From Armatimonadota bacterium (GTDB lineage: Bacteria; Armatimonadota; Fimbriimonadia; Fimbriimonadales; Fimbriimonadaceae), in contig JADFMN010000008.1 of NCBI GenBank assembly GCA_022563855.1, positions 101,427-165,426 on the forward strand: DNA of 64,000 bases, written 5' to 3'. The translations under genes were made by a program, and so were the position numbers. This document shows, one piece after another, positions 31,909 through 40,495 of this stretch. Within the stretch, counting starts at the first letter, position 1, and each line of letters begins with the position of its first letter. The notes beneath the pieces are model-generated. The model was not told where the DNA came from and searched no databases. It saw only the letters and a list, made by a program, of their open reading frames with translations.

Positions 31909-34900
31909 CTAGCCTCCGCCGGTCAGGAACTTCGGCTTCGCGTACTCCTTCCTCGGCGTCTTCAGCTCGTTGAGCAGGTACGCGACCGCCGCTTCAAGCT
32001 CAGGATCGTGTCCGCGAGACACCAGGTCCGGCGTGTCGTCCACGAGGATGTCCGGATCGATGCCCTTGTTCTCCGCGATGATCTGGCCTGTCTCCAGGTC
32101 GTAGAGCGCGAACTCGGGTGAGGTGACCCCGCCACCGTCCACCAGACCTCGCGCACCGGTGATTCCGATCAGGCCGCCCCAGGTGCGGGTTCCGATCAGC
32201 GGCCCGATCTTGTGATAGCGGAATAGCCAGGGGAAGTGATCGCCGCCAGAGCCGGCGTACTTGTTGATCAGCATCGCCTTGGGGCCGTCCCAAGCCTGTG
32301 GCGGGTACATGACGCTCTCTCCGTGCCGCTGCTGGATGCCCGTCACGATTTGGCGCGTCAGCCGCTCGCCGAAGAACGTCGGGATGAAGCCGCCGCCGTT
32401 GTACCGCTCGTCGACGATGAAGGCCTCCTTTTCGCTCTGGCCGTAGTAGCCGCGCATGAACTCGGTGATGCCTTGCACCGCAGTGTTCGGCACGTGAACG
32501 TATCCGATGCGCCCGCCCGAGAGCTCTTCGACGCGCTTGCGGTTGCCTTCGACCCAGTCGATGTAGCGGAGCTGTTGCTCGCTGCCGATCGTCTGGACCT
32601 TGTACTCGCGCGCGTCGATCCCGCTCGCTCCGCTCGCGACCTTGATCTTCACGAACTTGCCGGCCTTGCCGACGAGCAGTTGGTGCACGTCGATGCCCGC
32701 GTGGACCTTCTGTCCGTCGATCTCGAGCAGCACGTCGCCGTCCCTGACGTCGACGCCGGGGGCTCCAAGGGGTCCGCGCCGCGCTGCCGAGTAGTTCTGG
32801 CCGCGGTAGACCTTCTCGATGACCACGTTGTCGCCGCGCACCGCGTAGTCCACGCCGAGCATTCCTGTGTTCGGATTGCCGATTGGCTGGCCGAAGTCGC
32901 CGCCTCCGTTATAGGCGTGGCCCGTGCCCAGCTCGCCGATCATCATGCCCAAGACGTAGTTCACGTCGGAGCGGTCGCCCGCGCTTTCCACCATCGCAAA
33001 GTACTTCTCGCCGATAGCGTTCCAATCGAGGCCGAGCATGCCCTTGTCGTAGAAGTTGTCGCGCTGGTACCGCCACGCGTCGCGCATGATCTGCCGCCAC
33101 TCCTTGACGGGGTCGATCGTCATGTTGACGTCGCCGAAGCTGACCTTGTCTGCGCCAGGGGTGAGCCCAGGCTTGATATCGGTGATCGCCCACGAGCCGC
33201 CGGCGTTGTACGCCATCTTGGTGCGATCGGGCGAGAAGTCGAAGCCGGACGCTCCAGAGATGATGTTCTGCGATTTGCGGCTTCCCATGTCGAACTTCAT
33301 CAAGGTGCCGTTGGAAAAGGTGAAGACGCCGTTGTCCGCGCCGACCAGGAACGGGTAGCTGCCCGGCCCCCACGGCAGCGCGATCGCGCGCTCGGCGAGG
33401 CCGTCGAAGTCGATCGCGCTCCCATCTTCGTCATCCTCTTCCTCTTCCTCTTCCTCTTCCTCCTCTTCTTCCTCTTCCTCGTCATCCCCCTTCTTCACGG
33501 GCTCTTCGTCGTCCTCCGGAAGGAGCGGGTTCGTCATGTCGGCCTTGAGCGGGATCACGTACACGCGGTCAACGTTCAACTGGCCGACGCCGATCTCGAA
33601 CGCGCTGGGGTTGAACCCGAACGTTCTTGACGAAACGATGTAGAGGTACTTGCCGTTCAGGTCGAACGCGACAGCGCCGTCGTTGTAGTAGCCGTCGGTG
33701 ACCTGGTGGTGCTCGTCCTTCTCGACGTCGTAGATGTAGACCGCCCCGAAGAGGCTGGGCTGGGTCTTGACGTAGGCGATCCACTTGCCGTCCTTCGACC
33801 AGTCAGGCATCCCGGCCCCAGAGAAGCCTTGCGGATCCTTGAAGACAAACGTGCTGTCACCGCTTTCAAGATCGATGATATACACCTCGTTGTCCTCGGT
33901 CGCATAGCCGATCTTCTTGCTATCGGGAGAGTAGGCGAAACCTGCGATAACGTGGCCTTCAGGCGTCTCGACCATCTTCGCCTCGCCGCCCATCTGCGGG
34001 ATGCGGTACAGCTTCGTGTCGCCGGAGACGTCGCTGATGTACGCAAGTTCCTGTCCGTCGGGCGACCAGGAGACCATCTCCTCGCGCACGCCCTGGCTGT
34101 TCGTCAGGTTGCGGGTCGCGCCGTTCTTCGCCGGGACCGTGTAAAGGTCGCCGCGCGCGGTGATCGCCAGCCGCTTGCCGCTCGGGGACATCGCCACGCC
34201 ATCGACCCACTGAGAGACGTTCTTGTAGTAAGGTCGTCGCTTCAGTTCGTCGCTTCGCACCGTCACGCTAACCTCCCGCACGTCTCCGCTCGCCACCTCG
34301 TACGTGTACAGTCGACCGTTGCGCTCGTAGACGATCGTCTTGCTGTCGGCGCCGGGCCAGCGGATGTCGGCGTCGCTAAATCGCGTCAACTGGGTCTTGC
34401 TCTTCGATCTCGTATCGTACTTGTACAGATTCAACGTCCCTTGGTTGAGGTCGCTGATGTAGTAGACGCTGTTGCCCACCCACATCGGGAAGTAGTTCTG
34501 CTCTCGACCGGTCGGCACCTCGCTGTACTCGCGGGCCGCAAAATCCCAAAAGCTGATCCGCCCCTGCGTGCCGCCTCGGTACCGTCGCCAGTTGAACTGG
34601 TACGACGACGAGCGGTTGTACGCCATCGTTGAACCGTCTGGTGAGAACGACATGTCTACGACTTCGTGCACGTCGCTCTTGACGGGCATTCCGCCGTCGG
34701 GGCTGACGAACCACAAGTAGTTCCCGCCGGGCCGCACCCTTCCCCGGGATGACGAAAACGCGATTCGGCCGTCAGGCGTCCAATCGCCGACCAAGTCGCT
34801 ACCGGCGCTGAACGTGAGCCTCTTGGGCTCTCCGCCCTCTGCCGGCATCACGTAAACGTCGTTGTCCCCGTCGTACTGGCCTGTGAACGCGATCCACTGG

Positions 34901-35106
34901 CCGTCCGCCGAAAACTTCGCACGGTATTCGGTGCCGGGGTGACTGGTCAGGCGCTTTGCCGCGCCTCCACTGGCATCCACGAGCCAAAGGTCGGAAGAGT
35001 ATGTGAAGACGATTTTTTCTCCACTGATATCGGGGAACCGCATCAAGCGGACGTCCATCGAAGCGGACTGCAACAGTCCAGCGGCGAGTAAAGTCGAAAC
35101 AAGCAT
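31909..35106 (-). CDS. Tricorn-type protease homologue (beta-propellers, PDZ, S41 serine protease)
   Basis: 1065 aa with an N-terminal signal (MLVSTLLAAGLLQSAS). Residues ~20-300 and ~310-650 are PD40/tricorn beta-propellers (SDLWLVDASGGAAKRLTSHPG, FSADGQWIAFTG). A Glu-rich stretch at ~540-565 interrupts the second. A tricorn C1-like helical domain follows, then PDZ (~780-850: GVDVRDGDVLLEIDGQKVH) and S41 protease. DERYNGGGFIP and the nucleophile region NKYAGSGGDHFPWLF are present. Tricorn in archaea trims peptides after the proteasome; bacterial homologues are mostly periplasmic and degrade peptides. It is divergent from rnpB-side genes and stands alone. Confidence 0.9.
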   Translation of the reverse strand: MLVSTLLAAGLLQSASMDVRLMRFPDISGEKIVFTYSSDLWLVDASGGAAKRLTSHPGTEYRAKFSADGQWIAFTGQYDGDNDVYVMPAEGGEPKRLTFSAGSDLVGDWTPDGRIAFSSSRGRVRPGGNYLWFVSPDGGMPVKSDVHEVVDMSFSPDGSTMAYNRSSSYQFNWRRYRGGTQGRISFWDFAAREYSEVPTGREQNYFPMWVGNSVYYISDLNQGTLNLYKYDTRSKSKTQLTRFSDADIRWPGADSKTIVYERNGRLYTYEVASGDVREVSVTVRSDELKRRPYYKNVSQWVDGVAMSPSGKRLAITARGDLYTVPAKNGATRNLTNSQGVREEMVSWSPDGQELAYISDVSGDTKLYRIPQMGGEAKMVETPEGHVIAGFAYSPDSKKIGYATEDNEVYIIDLESGDSTFVFKDPQGFSGAGMPDWSKDGKWIAYVKTQPSLFGAVYIYDVEKDEHHQVTDGYYNDGAVAFDLNGKYLYIVSSRTFGFNPSAFEIGVGQLNVDRVYVIPLKADMTNPLLPEDDEEPVKKGDDEEEEEEEEEEEEEEEDDEDGSAIDFDGLAERAIALPWGPGSYPFLVGADNGVFTFSNGTLMKFDMGSRKSQNIISGASGFDFSPDRTKMAYNAGGSWAITDIKPGLTPGADKVSFGDVNMTIDPVKEWRQIMRDAWRYQRDNFYDKGMLGLDWNAIGEKYFAMVESAGDRSDVNYVLGMMIGELGTGHAYNGGGDFGQPIGNPNTGMLGVDYAVRGDNVVIEKVYRGQNYSAARRGPLGAPGVDVRDGDVLLEIDGQKVHAGIDVHQLLVGKAGKFVKIKVASGASGIDAREYKVQTIGSEQQLRYIDWVEGNRKRVEELSGGRIGYVHVPNTAVQGITEFMRGYYGQSEKEAFIVDERYNGGGFIPTFFGERLTRQIVTGIQQRHGESVMYPPQAWDGPKAMLINKYAGSGGDHFPWLFRYHKIGPLIGTRTWGGLIGITGARGLVDGGGVTSPEFALYDLETGQIIAENKGIDPDILVDDTPDLVSRGHDPELEAAVAYLLNELKTPRKEYAKPKFLTGGG

Positions 35107-35213
35107 TTTTGGTCCTCTCGGTTGAACACAAACAACGGCGCAATCCTGGCCTCGTGCCCAATCAGACAGTACCTAAGGCAGCGGCAATAGGTTTCCGCAG
35201 AAGGCACAAAGCA

Positions 35214-36590
35214 TTACGATTCGTACTCTTTGACCCGGACGGTCAACACCCTCAGAACACCGTTCACTATAGCTTTGACTGTAACCTCCCCTTCTTCGAA
35301 TCCGCGCAGGATGCCGCTCTGGTCGATCCATGCAGAGCCGGTCGCGGCCCACAAGACCTCAACGTGCGGAACCGCGTCACCCCTATCGTTCACAACTCGA
35401 AACGGTGTTTCCTGACCCAGCTCAACTTCCACCGGTCCAGCGATCACAAAGTCGCCATCGTCCTGAGCGCCAGCGATCTCGTCGATCACGAGGATCGAGT
35501 TTGCGATCGCCCGCTGCCGGCCTCCGCTCGGTCGGTTGAGCACGACACCAGCAATCGCCAGGGTCGTGCTCCCGCCGCCGTCGAGGTTGATCGCGTCGGT
35601 GCATCCTAGGTCGATCATCACATGAGCCAGCTCTTCGAGCGTCGCGCCGTCGCTCATACTCTGCCGGCCGTCGACAGCGACCAGCCAAACGTCTCCGGCC
35701 GGCGTCACGCCGATCGCGCTTCTCGGATGTCGGTTTTCTGCGAACTCCAGCTTGAAGCCTTCCTCGGCGAACGGAATGAACTTCTGGCCGGCTTTGACAA
35801 GGAGCGGCCCCCCGGCGGCCACGTGCGTAACGCCCTCCCAGTCGATGCCCTCGTGCTGCAGCGAAATCGTGACTTCGTCACCCTCTCGCAATTCAAGAAT
35901 CCGCTCGGTCGGGACGCCTCGAACGGCCAGCGCCACGTGTCCGTCCGAAATCTCAAGCGTGTTGATCTCTGAGAAAAACCGCACGAACACTCCCTGCCAC
36001 TCGCCGTTCGGCGTGAACTCGGCATCCGACTCAATGAGGACGTTTAAGGCCGGCTCTCGCGATAGGCTGACCGTCGCGGCAGACGTATAGAGGACGACCA
36101 TGTTGTCCCCGCACTCCTCGTTCACTCCGTAAATCGAGACCGGATCGCCGTCTCCCCACGTGATCGCCCCGGCGAATTGCAAATACCCGAACCGGAAACC
36201 AGCTGGCCCCCACGCCACGACGCTGCGCGTCCTTGCCGCGCTGCTGAGCAGCCTTCCGTCGACGACCATCGCACCGAGCGGATCGCCGTTCGCAGGAAAG
36301 AAGTCCGCGTTGATCCCAGCGATGGCAGACGAGTCCCTCATCATGCCCACGACCGTTTGCCGCCCTTGATCTGCCGCGTCAGGACCGAAGACGCGGTCTT
36401 GGGAGAGCGCCGGGCGCAATCCGAGCCCGGCAGCGCCGTTTGCGATGCGCAGGGCGTGGACTACTCGCGGAATCTCGTCGTCGATCGTCACGCGGTACGT
36501 GATCCCAGGACGAACGATCTTCTCCCACTCCATTACGTCCGGCTTGGCCAGAACAGGAATGAGGACGACAAGAAGAGCTAGTCTGCGCAT
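35214..36590 (-). CDS. Phosphodiester glycosidase family protein (NAGPA domain), exported
   Basis: 458 aa with signal peptide MRRLALLVVLIPVLA. The NAGPA/DUF2233 domain (residues ~60-370) shows AGINADFFPANGDPLG, VAAGGPLLVKAG, RHPRSAIGVTPAGDVWLVAVDGRQ and DAINLDGGGSTTLAI, the family's substrate-binding signature. Characterised members cleave GlcNAc-1-phosphodiesters or wall-teichoic/exopolysaccharide-linked phosphodiesters. The C-terminal ~80 residues are a Big-2-like beta domain (TGSAWIDQSGILRGFEEGEVTVKAIV). ATG 36590 opens the signal; the longer reading is antisense-free but unconserved. It overlaps the LD-carboxypeptidase by 13 nt at the end of the rpmH operon. Confidence 0.85.
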   Translation of the reverse strand: MRRLALLVVLIPVLAKPDVMEWEKIVRPGITYRVTIDDEIPRVVHALRIANGAAGLGLRPALSQDRVFGPDAADQGRQTVVGMMRDSSAIAGINADFFPANGDPLGAMVVDGRLLSSAARTRSVVAWGPAGFRFGYLQFAGAITWGDGDPVSIYGVNEECGDNMVVLYTSAATVSLSREPALNVLIESDAEFTPNGEWQGVFVRFFSEINTLEISDGHVALAVRGVPTERILELREGDEVTISLQHEGIDWEGVTHVAAGGPLLVKAGQKFIPFAEEGFKLEFAENRHPRSAIGVTPAGDVWLVAVDGRQSMSDGATLEELAHVMIDLGCTDAINLDGGGSTTLAIAGVVLNRPSGGRQRAIANSILVIDEIAGAQDDGDFVIAGPVEVELGQETPFRVVNDRGDAVPHVEVLWAATGSAWIDQSGILRGFEEGEVTVKAIVNGVLRVLTVRVKEYES

Positions 36591-37498
36591 GGCGTTTCGA
36601 GGATTTCCAGAGTACCTTTGTTCGCGTCGAGCCGCGCTTGCACTCCGAGCGGCAGGCTGAGCATCCCCTTCATGTGGCCGAACGGGAAGTTGACGACGCT
36701 CGGCACCCCGAGATCGCCGATTCGATCTTCGATGATCTTCCGCCACGGCCACTCTCCCTTTGAGCTGTCGAGAAGATCGTCGGTGCGCGACATCTCTCCG
36801 ATCACCAGTCCCTCGGCTGCCTGGAGCAATCCGAGATTCAGGAAGTGAGTCAGCAAAGCGTCAACTCGCTGAGGCTTCTCGTCCACGTCCTCGATCAGAA
36901 CGATCTTGCCCACCGTCTCCAACGCATCCGGAGTCCCAATGCCGTCAGCAAGCAGGCTTAGGCAGCCCCCGGTCAGAACGCCTTCCGCCGTGCCGGGAAC
37001 GAGCGTTTCGCCGGTCGGCGCGCCGCCTGGAACTGAACTTTCGCCCGCAAGCAGGCCAGCCAGCGAATCGTACACCCACTGGTCGCGATCGACGGAGAGC
37101 GAGATCAGCATCGGGGTGTGAAACGTCGCCAGTCCCCTGCGGTTCAGCGCCAAATGCAGGGTCGTCACGTCGCTAAAACCGCAGAACATCTTGCCGGACC
37201 GCGCCATCTTATCAATGTCCAGCCGCGTCAGCAGCCGGGCACAGCCGTACCCGCCGCGCGAACAGAAGACGCACTGTACGTCCGGGTCTTCGAACGCATC
37301 TTGCAGGTCGCGGGCTCGGTCATCATCCGAGCCGGCCAAGTAGCCGTCGGCATCGAAAGCGTGCCTGGCGATCGAGACCGCGTACCCCTGCGACTCAAGA
37401 AATAGAACCCCCTTCTCAATCTGCTCCGGCTTGAGCGGCGAGGCAGGCGAAACCACCCTGACTTGATCGCCAGGGCGCAACGCCCGGGGCTTCCTCAT
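36578..37498 (-). CDS. LD-carboxypeptidase (S66, LdcA/MccF-like)
   Basis: A 306-aa cytosolic S66 peptidase that removes the terminal D-Ala from L,D-linked murein tetrapeptides during recycling. The Ser nucleophile is in CVFCSRGGYG; FCGFSDVT follows. The catalytic Glu is in VLIEDVDEKPQRVDALLTHF and the His in NFPFGHMKG. The N-terminal ALRPGDQVRVVSPASP is typical. The start overlaps the jag stop (ATGA). Within this operon it joins membrane insertion genes and a phosphodiester glycosidase, so envelope turnover is the common theme (inference). Confidence 0.9.
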   Translation of the reverse strand: MRKPRALRPGDQVRVVSPASPLKPEQIEKGVLFLESQGYAVSIARHAFDADGYLAGSDDDRARDLQDAFEDPDVQCVFCSRGGYGCARLLTRLDIDKMARSGKMFCGFSDVTTLHLALNRRGLATFHTPMLISLSVDRDQWVYDSLAGLLAGESSVPGGAPTGETLVPGTAEGVLTGGCLSLLADGIGTPDALETVGKIVLIEDVDEKPQRVDALLTHFLNLGLLQAAEGLVIGEMSRTDDLLDSSKGEWPWRKIIEDRIGDLGVPSVVNFPFGHMKGMLSLPLGVQARLDANKGTLEILETPCAD

Positions 37499-38322
37499 TG
37501 ATTGGCCGGTGCAACGACGACGCGCCGATTCGGCTCCTCGCCCTCGCTGTAGGTTCGGACACCCTCGTAGTCGACCAGCGCCTTGTGCACGATTCGCCGC
37601 TCGAACGCAGGCAGCGCGTCGAGCACGGCCTCCTCTTTGCGGTTTGCAACTTCGGCCGCGATATCTTCTGCTAACTTCGTAAGAAGCGTCTCCCGCCGCT
37701 CGCGGTAATTGTTGCCCTCCAGTACCACGCGCACGCCGTTCGCCAGCTTGCGGCTGGAGAAGACGTTCATCAGGTACTGAAGCGCGTTGAGGACTTCGCC
37801 TCGACGACCGACCAAGTAGCTGGTGTCCTCGCCGTCGATCTCGACGTTGACGTACCTGCCGTTCAGCCCGGTGCAGACTGCCTTCGAGTCGAACTCGCCA
37901 GCTTCCAGAAGCTGGTTCAGCATTCCGATGATTCGGTCGGCGTCTTCATCCGTCGCTGTCACGTCGGGCCGAGTATCTTCGGCTCGGGGCTCGGCTTCGG
38001 CTGTCTCAGTCTGCTCGTCATCGGGCTCCTCCTGCGGTGGCTCCGGCTCGTCATCCGCCGCAGGCGCATCTTGCTCTTCGGCTTCAGTAGCAGGATCGGG
38101 CTCCGGTTCGGGTTCGTCGGCGACCTCTTCGGCCTCCGGTTCAGACGGCTGGTCGTCCGGTTCAATCGCCTCGGCCCGGACGCGGACCTTGCCCTTGCCG
38201 AACAGGCCCTGGGTCTCCTCCAGGACGGTGGCCTGGATGTCCTTTGCATCCACACCCAGTTTCTTCGCCGCCATTTCAACAGCTTCTTCAACCGTTGCGG
38301 CTGTTACTTCCAATGTTTTCAT
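37495..38322 (-). CDS. jag: RNA-binding protein KhpB/Jag
   Basis: About 275 aa: a Jag_N domain (MKTLEVTAATVEEAVEMAAKKLG to ~50), then an unusually long acidic Glu/Asp/Pro linker (~55-125), a KH domain (YLVGRRGEVLNALQYLMN) and a C-terminal R3H domain (PAFERRIVHKAL; SEGEEPNRRVVV). KhpB/Jag partners KhpA in Gram-positives and affects cell-wall growth via RNA. It is encoded just after yidC. ATG 38322 matches the family start; a GTG at 38352 overlapping the yidC stop adds 10 residues and is possible. The linker could be a charged, disordered spacer. Confidence 0.88.
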   Translation of the reverse strand: MKTLEVTAATVEEAVEMAAKKLGVDAKDIQATVLEETQGLFGKGKVRVRAEAIEPDDQPSEPEAEEVADEPEPEPDPATEAEEQDAPAADDEPEPPQEEPDDEQTETAEAEPRAEDTRPDVTATDEDADRIIGMLNQLLEAGEFDSKAVCTGLNGRYVNVEIDGEDTSYLVGRRGEVLNALQYLMNVFSSRKLANGVRVVLEGNNYRERRETLLTKLAEDIAAEVANRKEEAVLDALPAFERRIVHKALVDYEGVRTYSEGEEPNRRVVVAPANQ

Positions 38323-38348
38323 TTTCTGACTCGCGAAATCGTTAGGCG

Positions 38349-39713
38349 TCACTTCTTCTTCTTTGAGTGCTTCTTACCCGTTTTTCTGATGAACCCAGGA
38401 GCTACGTCGATATGCTTCTTGGCGGAGCTGTTGCTGGATTCGGGTTGGATGCCGCCATGGACAGTCTGGACCTTCTCAAGAGGCGGCACAGGCAGTCGAT
38501 ACAGGTAGAGCGACTGTCCGACAGCCATCATGTTCGTGAAAAGCCAATACACGATGAACGCCGATGCAAGCGGATAGAACAGCATCATGATCGGAAACGC
38601 GACAGACATGCCAAGTCCGATCATCCGCTGCTGTCTGGCGTTGCTGGGATCGTTGATCGGTTGCAACAGCGTGCTCGCGACCATCGAAACCATGTACAGA
38701 CCGATCAGCAAGTAATCGCGCTCGCCTAGGTTCGGCGCGATCGGGATGCCCAAGAACGACCCAGCGTTCTCGTTGATCCACAGGAAGCTGCCCTTGGTGA
38801 ACTCAAACTGATAGAGCCTCATGCAGGCGTAGATCAGGAGGAAGTACGGCATCTGAATGAAAATGGGCCAGCATCCGGCGAACGGGTTCAGGCCGTACTC
38901 CTTGTACAGCGCCATCATCTCCTGGTTCATCGCCTGAGCGTCCGTCGTCTGCCCAGTCTCCTTGTTCTTGTACTTCTCCTTGATCTCTTTTACGAGCGGT
39001 CCCAAGAGCGACATCCGCCGTCCGTGCATGATCTGTTTGGAGAAGAGCGGCCAGATCGAAAGCCTCACGATGATCGCCAGCAACAGGCCGACTAACCAGT
39101 AGCTGAGCCCAGGTTTGCTGCCGGTCAAGCGCACGAGCCAGTCGATGATGTCGTAGCCTGGCACGACGCCGACGACGAGCTTCGTCTTGTTGCGCTCGCT
39201 CATGTCCTCGATGATGCGGTCGTACAGGGAAGCCGCCGTTACGCTCGTGGCCAGCATCCTGCTGTCCGGCGTGACAGTTAGCGGGCGCTCCCACCATTCG
39301 GACTGCCCGTATTTCCTGAACTGCCCTTGGAGCAGACGGTACGCCTTTTCGATCTTGGTGTACCCCTTGTCGCCGTTGTTGAGCTCGTACTGATACAGGC
39401 CGCTCTTGTACTGGGTGTCGGCCGCCAGCAGTCTCGCGTCGAACGTCTTGCTGTCCTTGTCGTCCTTTGTGATGGTGTTCGCCTTCACATTGTTGTCCAG
39501 GAGGCGAATGTAGGCTGGCAGGATTTTGGCGATCTGAACGTCCTGACCCTTGGCGTTCATCTCGATCATCGCCGTCCAGACTTCGTCAGCGGTGCGCGTC
39601 TCTGGCGCCCCCTTGTTTCCGAAGAAAATCTGGTAGCCGAAGAACAGCATTGCCGTCCACAGCATGATGGACACGAAGGATTGCTTTCGCGAAGGTGGTT
39701 GCTTCTTGCTCAT
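38349..39713 (-). CDS. yidC: Membrane protein insertase YidC/Oxa1
   Basis: 454 aa. One N-terminal TM (SIMLWTAMLFFGYQIFFG) precedes a ~180-residue periplasmic segment shorter than the E. coli P1 domain. The conserved insertase core follows: SYWLVGLLLAIIVRLSIWPLF, MSLLGPLVKEIKEKYKN, MMALYKEYGLNPFAGCWPIFIQMPYFLLIYACMR, and IGLGMSVAFPIMMLF with the final TM. The Arg in VRLSIWP is the hydrophilic-groove residue. The C-terminus is basic (KHSKKKK), fitting ribosome binding. It lies between yidD and jag. Confidence 0.95.
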   Translation of the reverse strand: MSKKQPPSRKQSFVSIMLWTAMLFFGYQIFFGNKGAPETRTADEVWTAMIEMNAKGQDVQIAKILPAYIRLLDNNVKANTITKDDKDSKTFDARLLAADTQYKSGLYQYELNNGDKGYTKIEKAYRLLQGQFRKYGQSEWWERPLTVTPDSRMLATSVTAASLYDRIIEDMSERNKTKLVVGVVPGYDIIDWLVRLTGSKPGLSYWLVGLLLAIIVRLSIWPLFSKQIMHGRRMSLLGPLVKEIKEKYKNKETGQTTDAQAMNQEMMALYKEYGLNPFAGCWPIFIQMPYFLLIYACMRLYQFEFTKGSFLWINENAGSFLGIPIAPNLGERDYLLIGLYMVSMVASTLLQPINDPSNARQQRMIGLGMSVAFPIMMLFYPLASAFIVYWLFTNMMAVGQSLYLYRLPVPPLEKVQTVHGGIQPESSNSSAKKHIDVAPGFIRKTGKKHSKKKK

Positions 39714-39731
39714 TGCGTCAAACTGTTTCGT

Positions 39732-39917
39732 CTACTGTACGGGGTCGTGACCGCCCGGGTTGAACGGGTTGCATCGGACGATGCGCCGAACGCCCATCCA
39801 AGAGCCCTTGAAAAGCCCGTACTTGACGACCGCTTCCAACGTGTACTGCGAGCACGACGGCGTGAACCGGCAAACCCTGGGCATCCACGTCGTCGACCGC
39901 TGGTACACACGGATCAT
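39732..39917 (-). CDS. yidD: YidD membrane protein insertion efficiency factor
   Basis: A 61-aa protein, at the short end of the family. It reads [30 protein letters not shown], then [28 protein letters not shown]. The three Cys and [10 protein letters not shown] are the family hallmark. YidD assists YidC-dependent insertion. ATG 39917 overlaps the rnpA stop (ATGA); the longer frame upstream is out-of-frame rnpA sequence and was not used. Confidence 0.94.
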   Translation of the reverse strand: MIRVYQRSTTWMPRVCRFTPSCSQYTLEAVVKYGLFKGSWMGVRRIVRCNPFNPGGHDPVQ

Positions 39918-40249
39918 GAAGACTCCGAATCGTCGTTCAATCGCGAGCGCACTTTGGCCATCGTCTCCAACAGATCGTTCTGCAGATCGAGGAACGGAAC
40001 CCTGTCGACGCTCGACTTCAACGCGATCGCCAAGTCCGTTTCGGCCAGCCAGTCGCTGCTCATCGCTCGAACCATCTCGCGAATCTGGCGCTTGACCTTG
40101 GCGCGTCTCGGTTGGTTGCCCAGGGATCGGGGTGTTGCAATGCCCACCCGTCCGTTGCCCGGCAACGAGTAGATTCGCATCCAACGTCCGTTTGTACGCC
40201 ATCCTAGTTTGAAGAGTTGGTCAAATGAGCGCTTCGTGGGTCCTCTCAG
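39914..40249 (-). CDS. rnpA: Ribonuclease P protein component, apparent CTG start
   Basis: A 111-aa RnpA that binds RNase P RNA. The first ATG in frame (40180) gives only 88 aa and omits the conserved beta1 region. The open frame extends upstream to the rpmH stop and encodes [20 protein letters not shown], a normal RnpA N-terminus; no ATG, GTG or TTG occurs there. CTG at 40249 overlaps the rpmH TGA (CTGA), allowing re-initiation. The RNA-binding segment is [14 protein letters not shown] (RNR motif altered to PRRAKVKR). rpmH precedes it and yidD overlaps its end. Confidence 0.9.
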   Translation of the reverse strand: MRGPTKRSFDQLFKLGWRTNGRWMRIYSLPGNGRVGIATPRSLGNQPRRAKVKRQIREMVRAMSSDWLAETDLAIALKSSVDRVPFLDLQNDLLETMAKVRSRLNDDSESS

Positions 40250-40380
40250 GCGGACAATCGTGTTCGCCCCTTTGCGCGTCGACGCTTAAGAAGATTGCGA
40301 CCGTCCGTCGTGCGCATACGCACGCGAAAGCCGTGCTTCTTGTGACGCTTTCGATTGTTAGGCTGGAAAGTGCGCTTCAT
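40246..40380 (-). CDS. rpmH: 50S ribosomal protein L34
   Basis: A 44-aa L34: [20 protein letters not shown] then [20 protein letters not shown] and RLSA. It is too short for usual ORF cut-offs but is unambiguous. Its TGA overlaps the CTG of rnpA. rpmH-rnpA-yidD-yidC-jag is a conserved block often next to dnaA, but here the upstream neighbour is leuC, 115 bp away, and no dnaA is in view. The promoter probably lies in 40381-40495, where I saw no clear motif. Confidence 0.95.
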   Translation of the reverse strand: MKRTFQPNNRKRHKKHGFRVRMRTTDGRNLLKRRRAKGRTRLSA

Positions 40381-40495
40381 TTGACTCGTCCAAGATACGG
40401 AATTTGAACCAAGATAGTACCCGCTGGACCTGAATCTGCGTGGGCCTGGGAGGGCACCCTCTGCCTCTGCCGAACTTGGCTCTCCAATTATCCAG

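Noticed and set aside
32236..33630. 464-codon open frame antisense to the tricorn-like gene
   Set aside because: It is a codon-phase shadow of the strong GC3 bias in the tricorn-like gene; low-complexity Leu/Val/Asp-rich translation with no domain.
40381..40495. Replication origin next to rpmH
   Set aside because: No dnaA, no cluster of DnaA boxes recognised in the 115-bp gap; the block seems detached from oriC.
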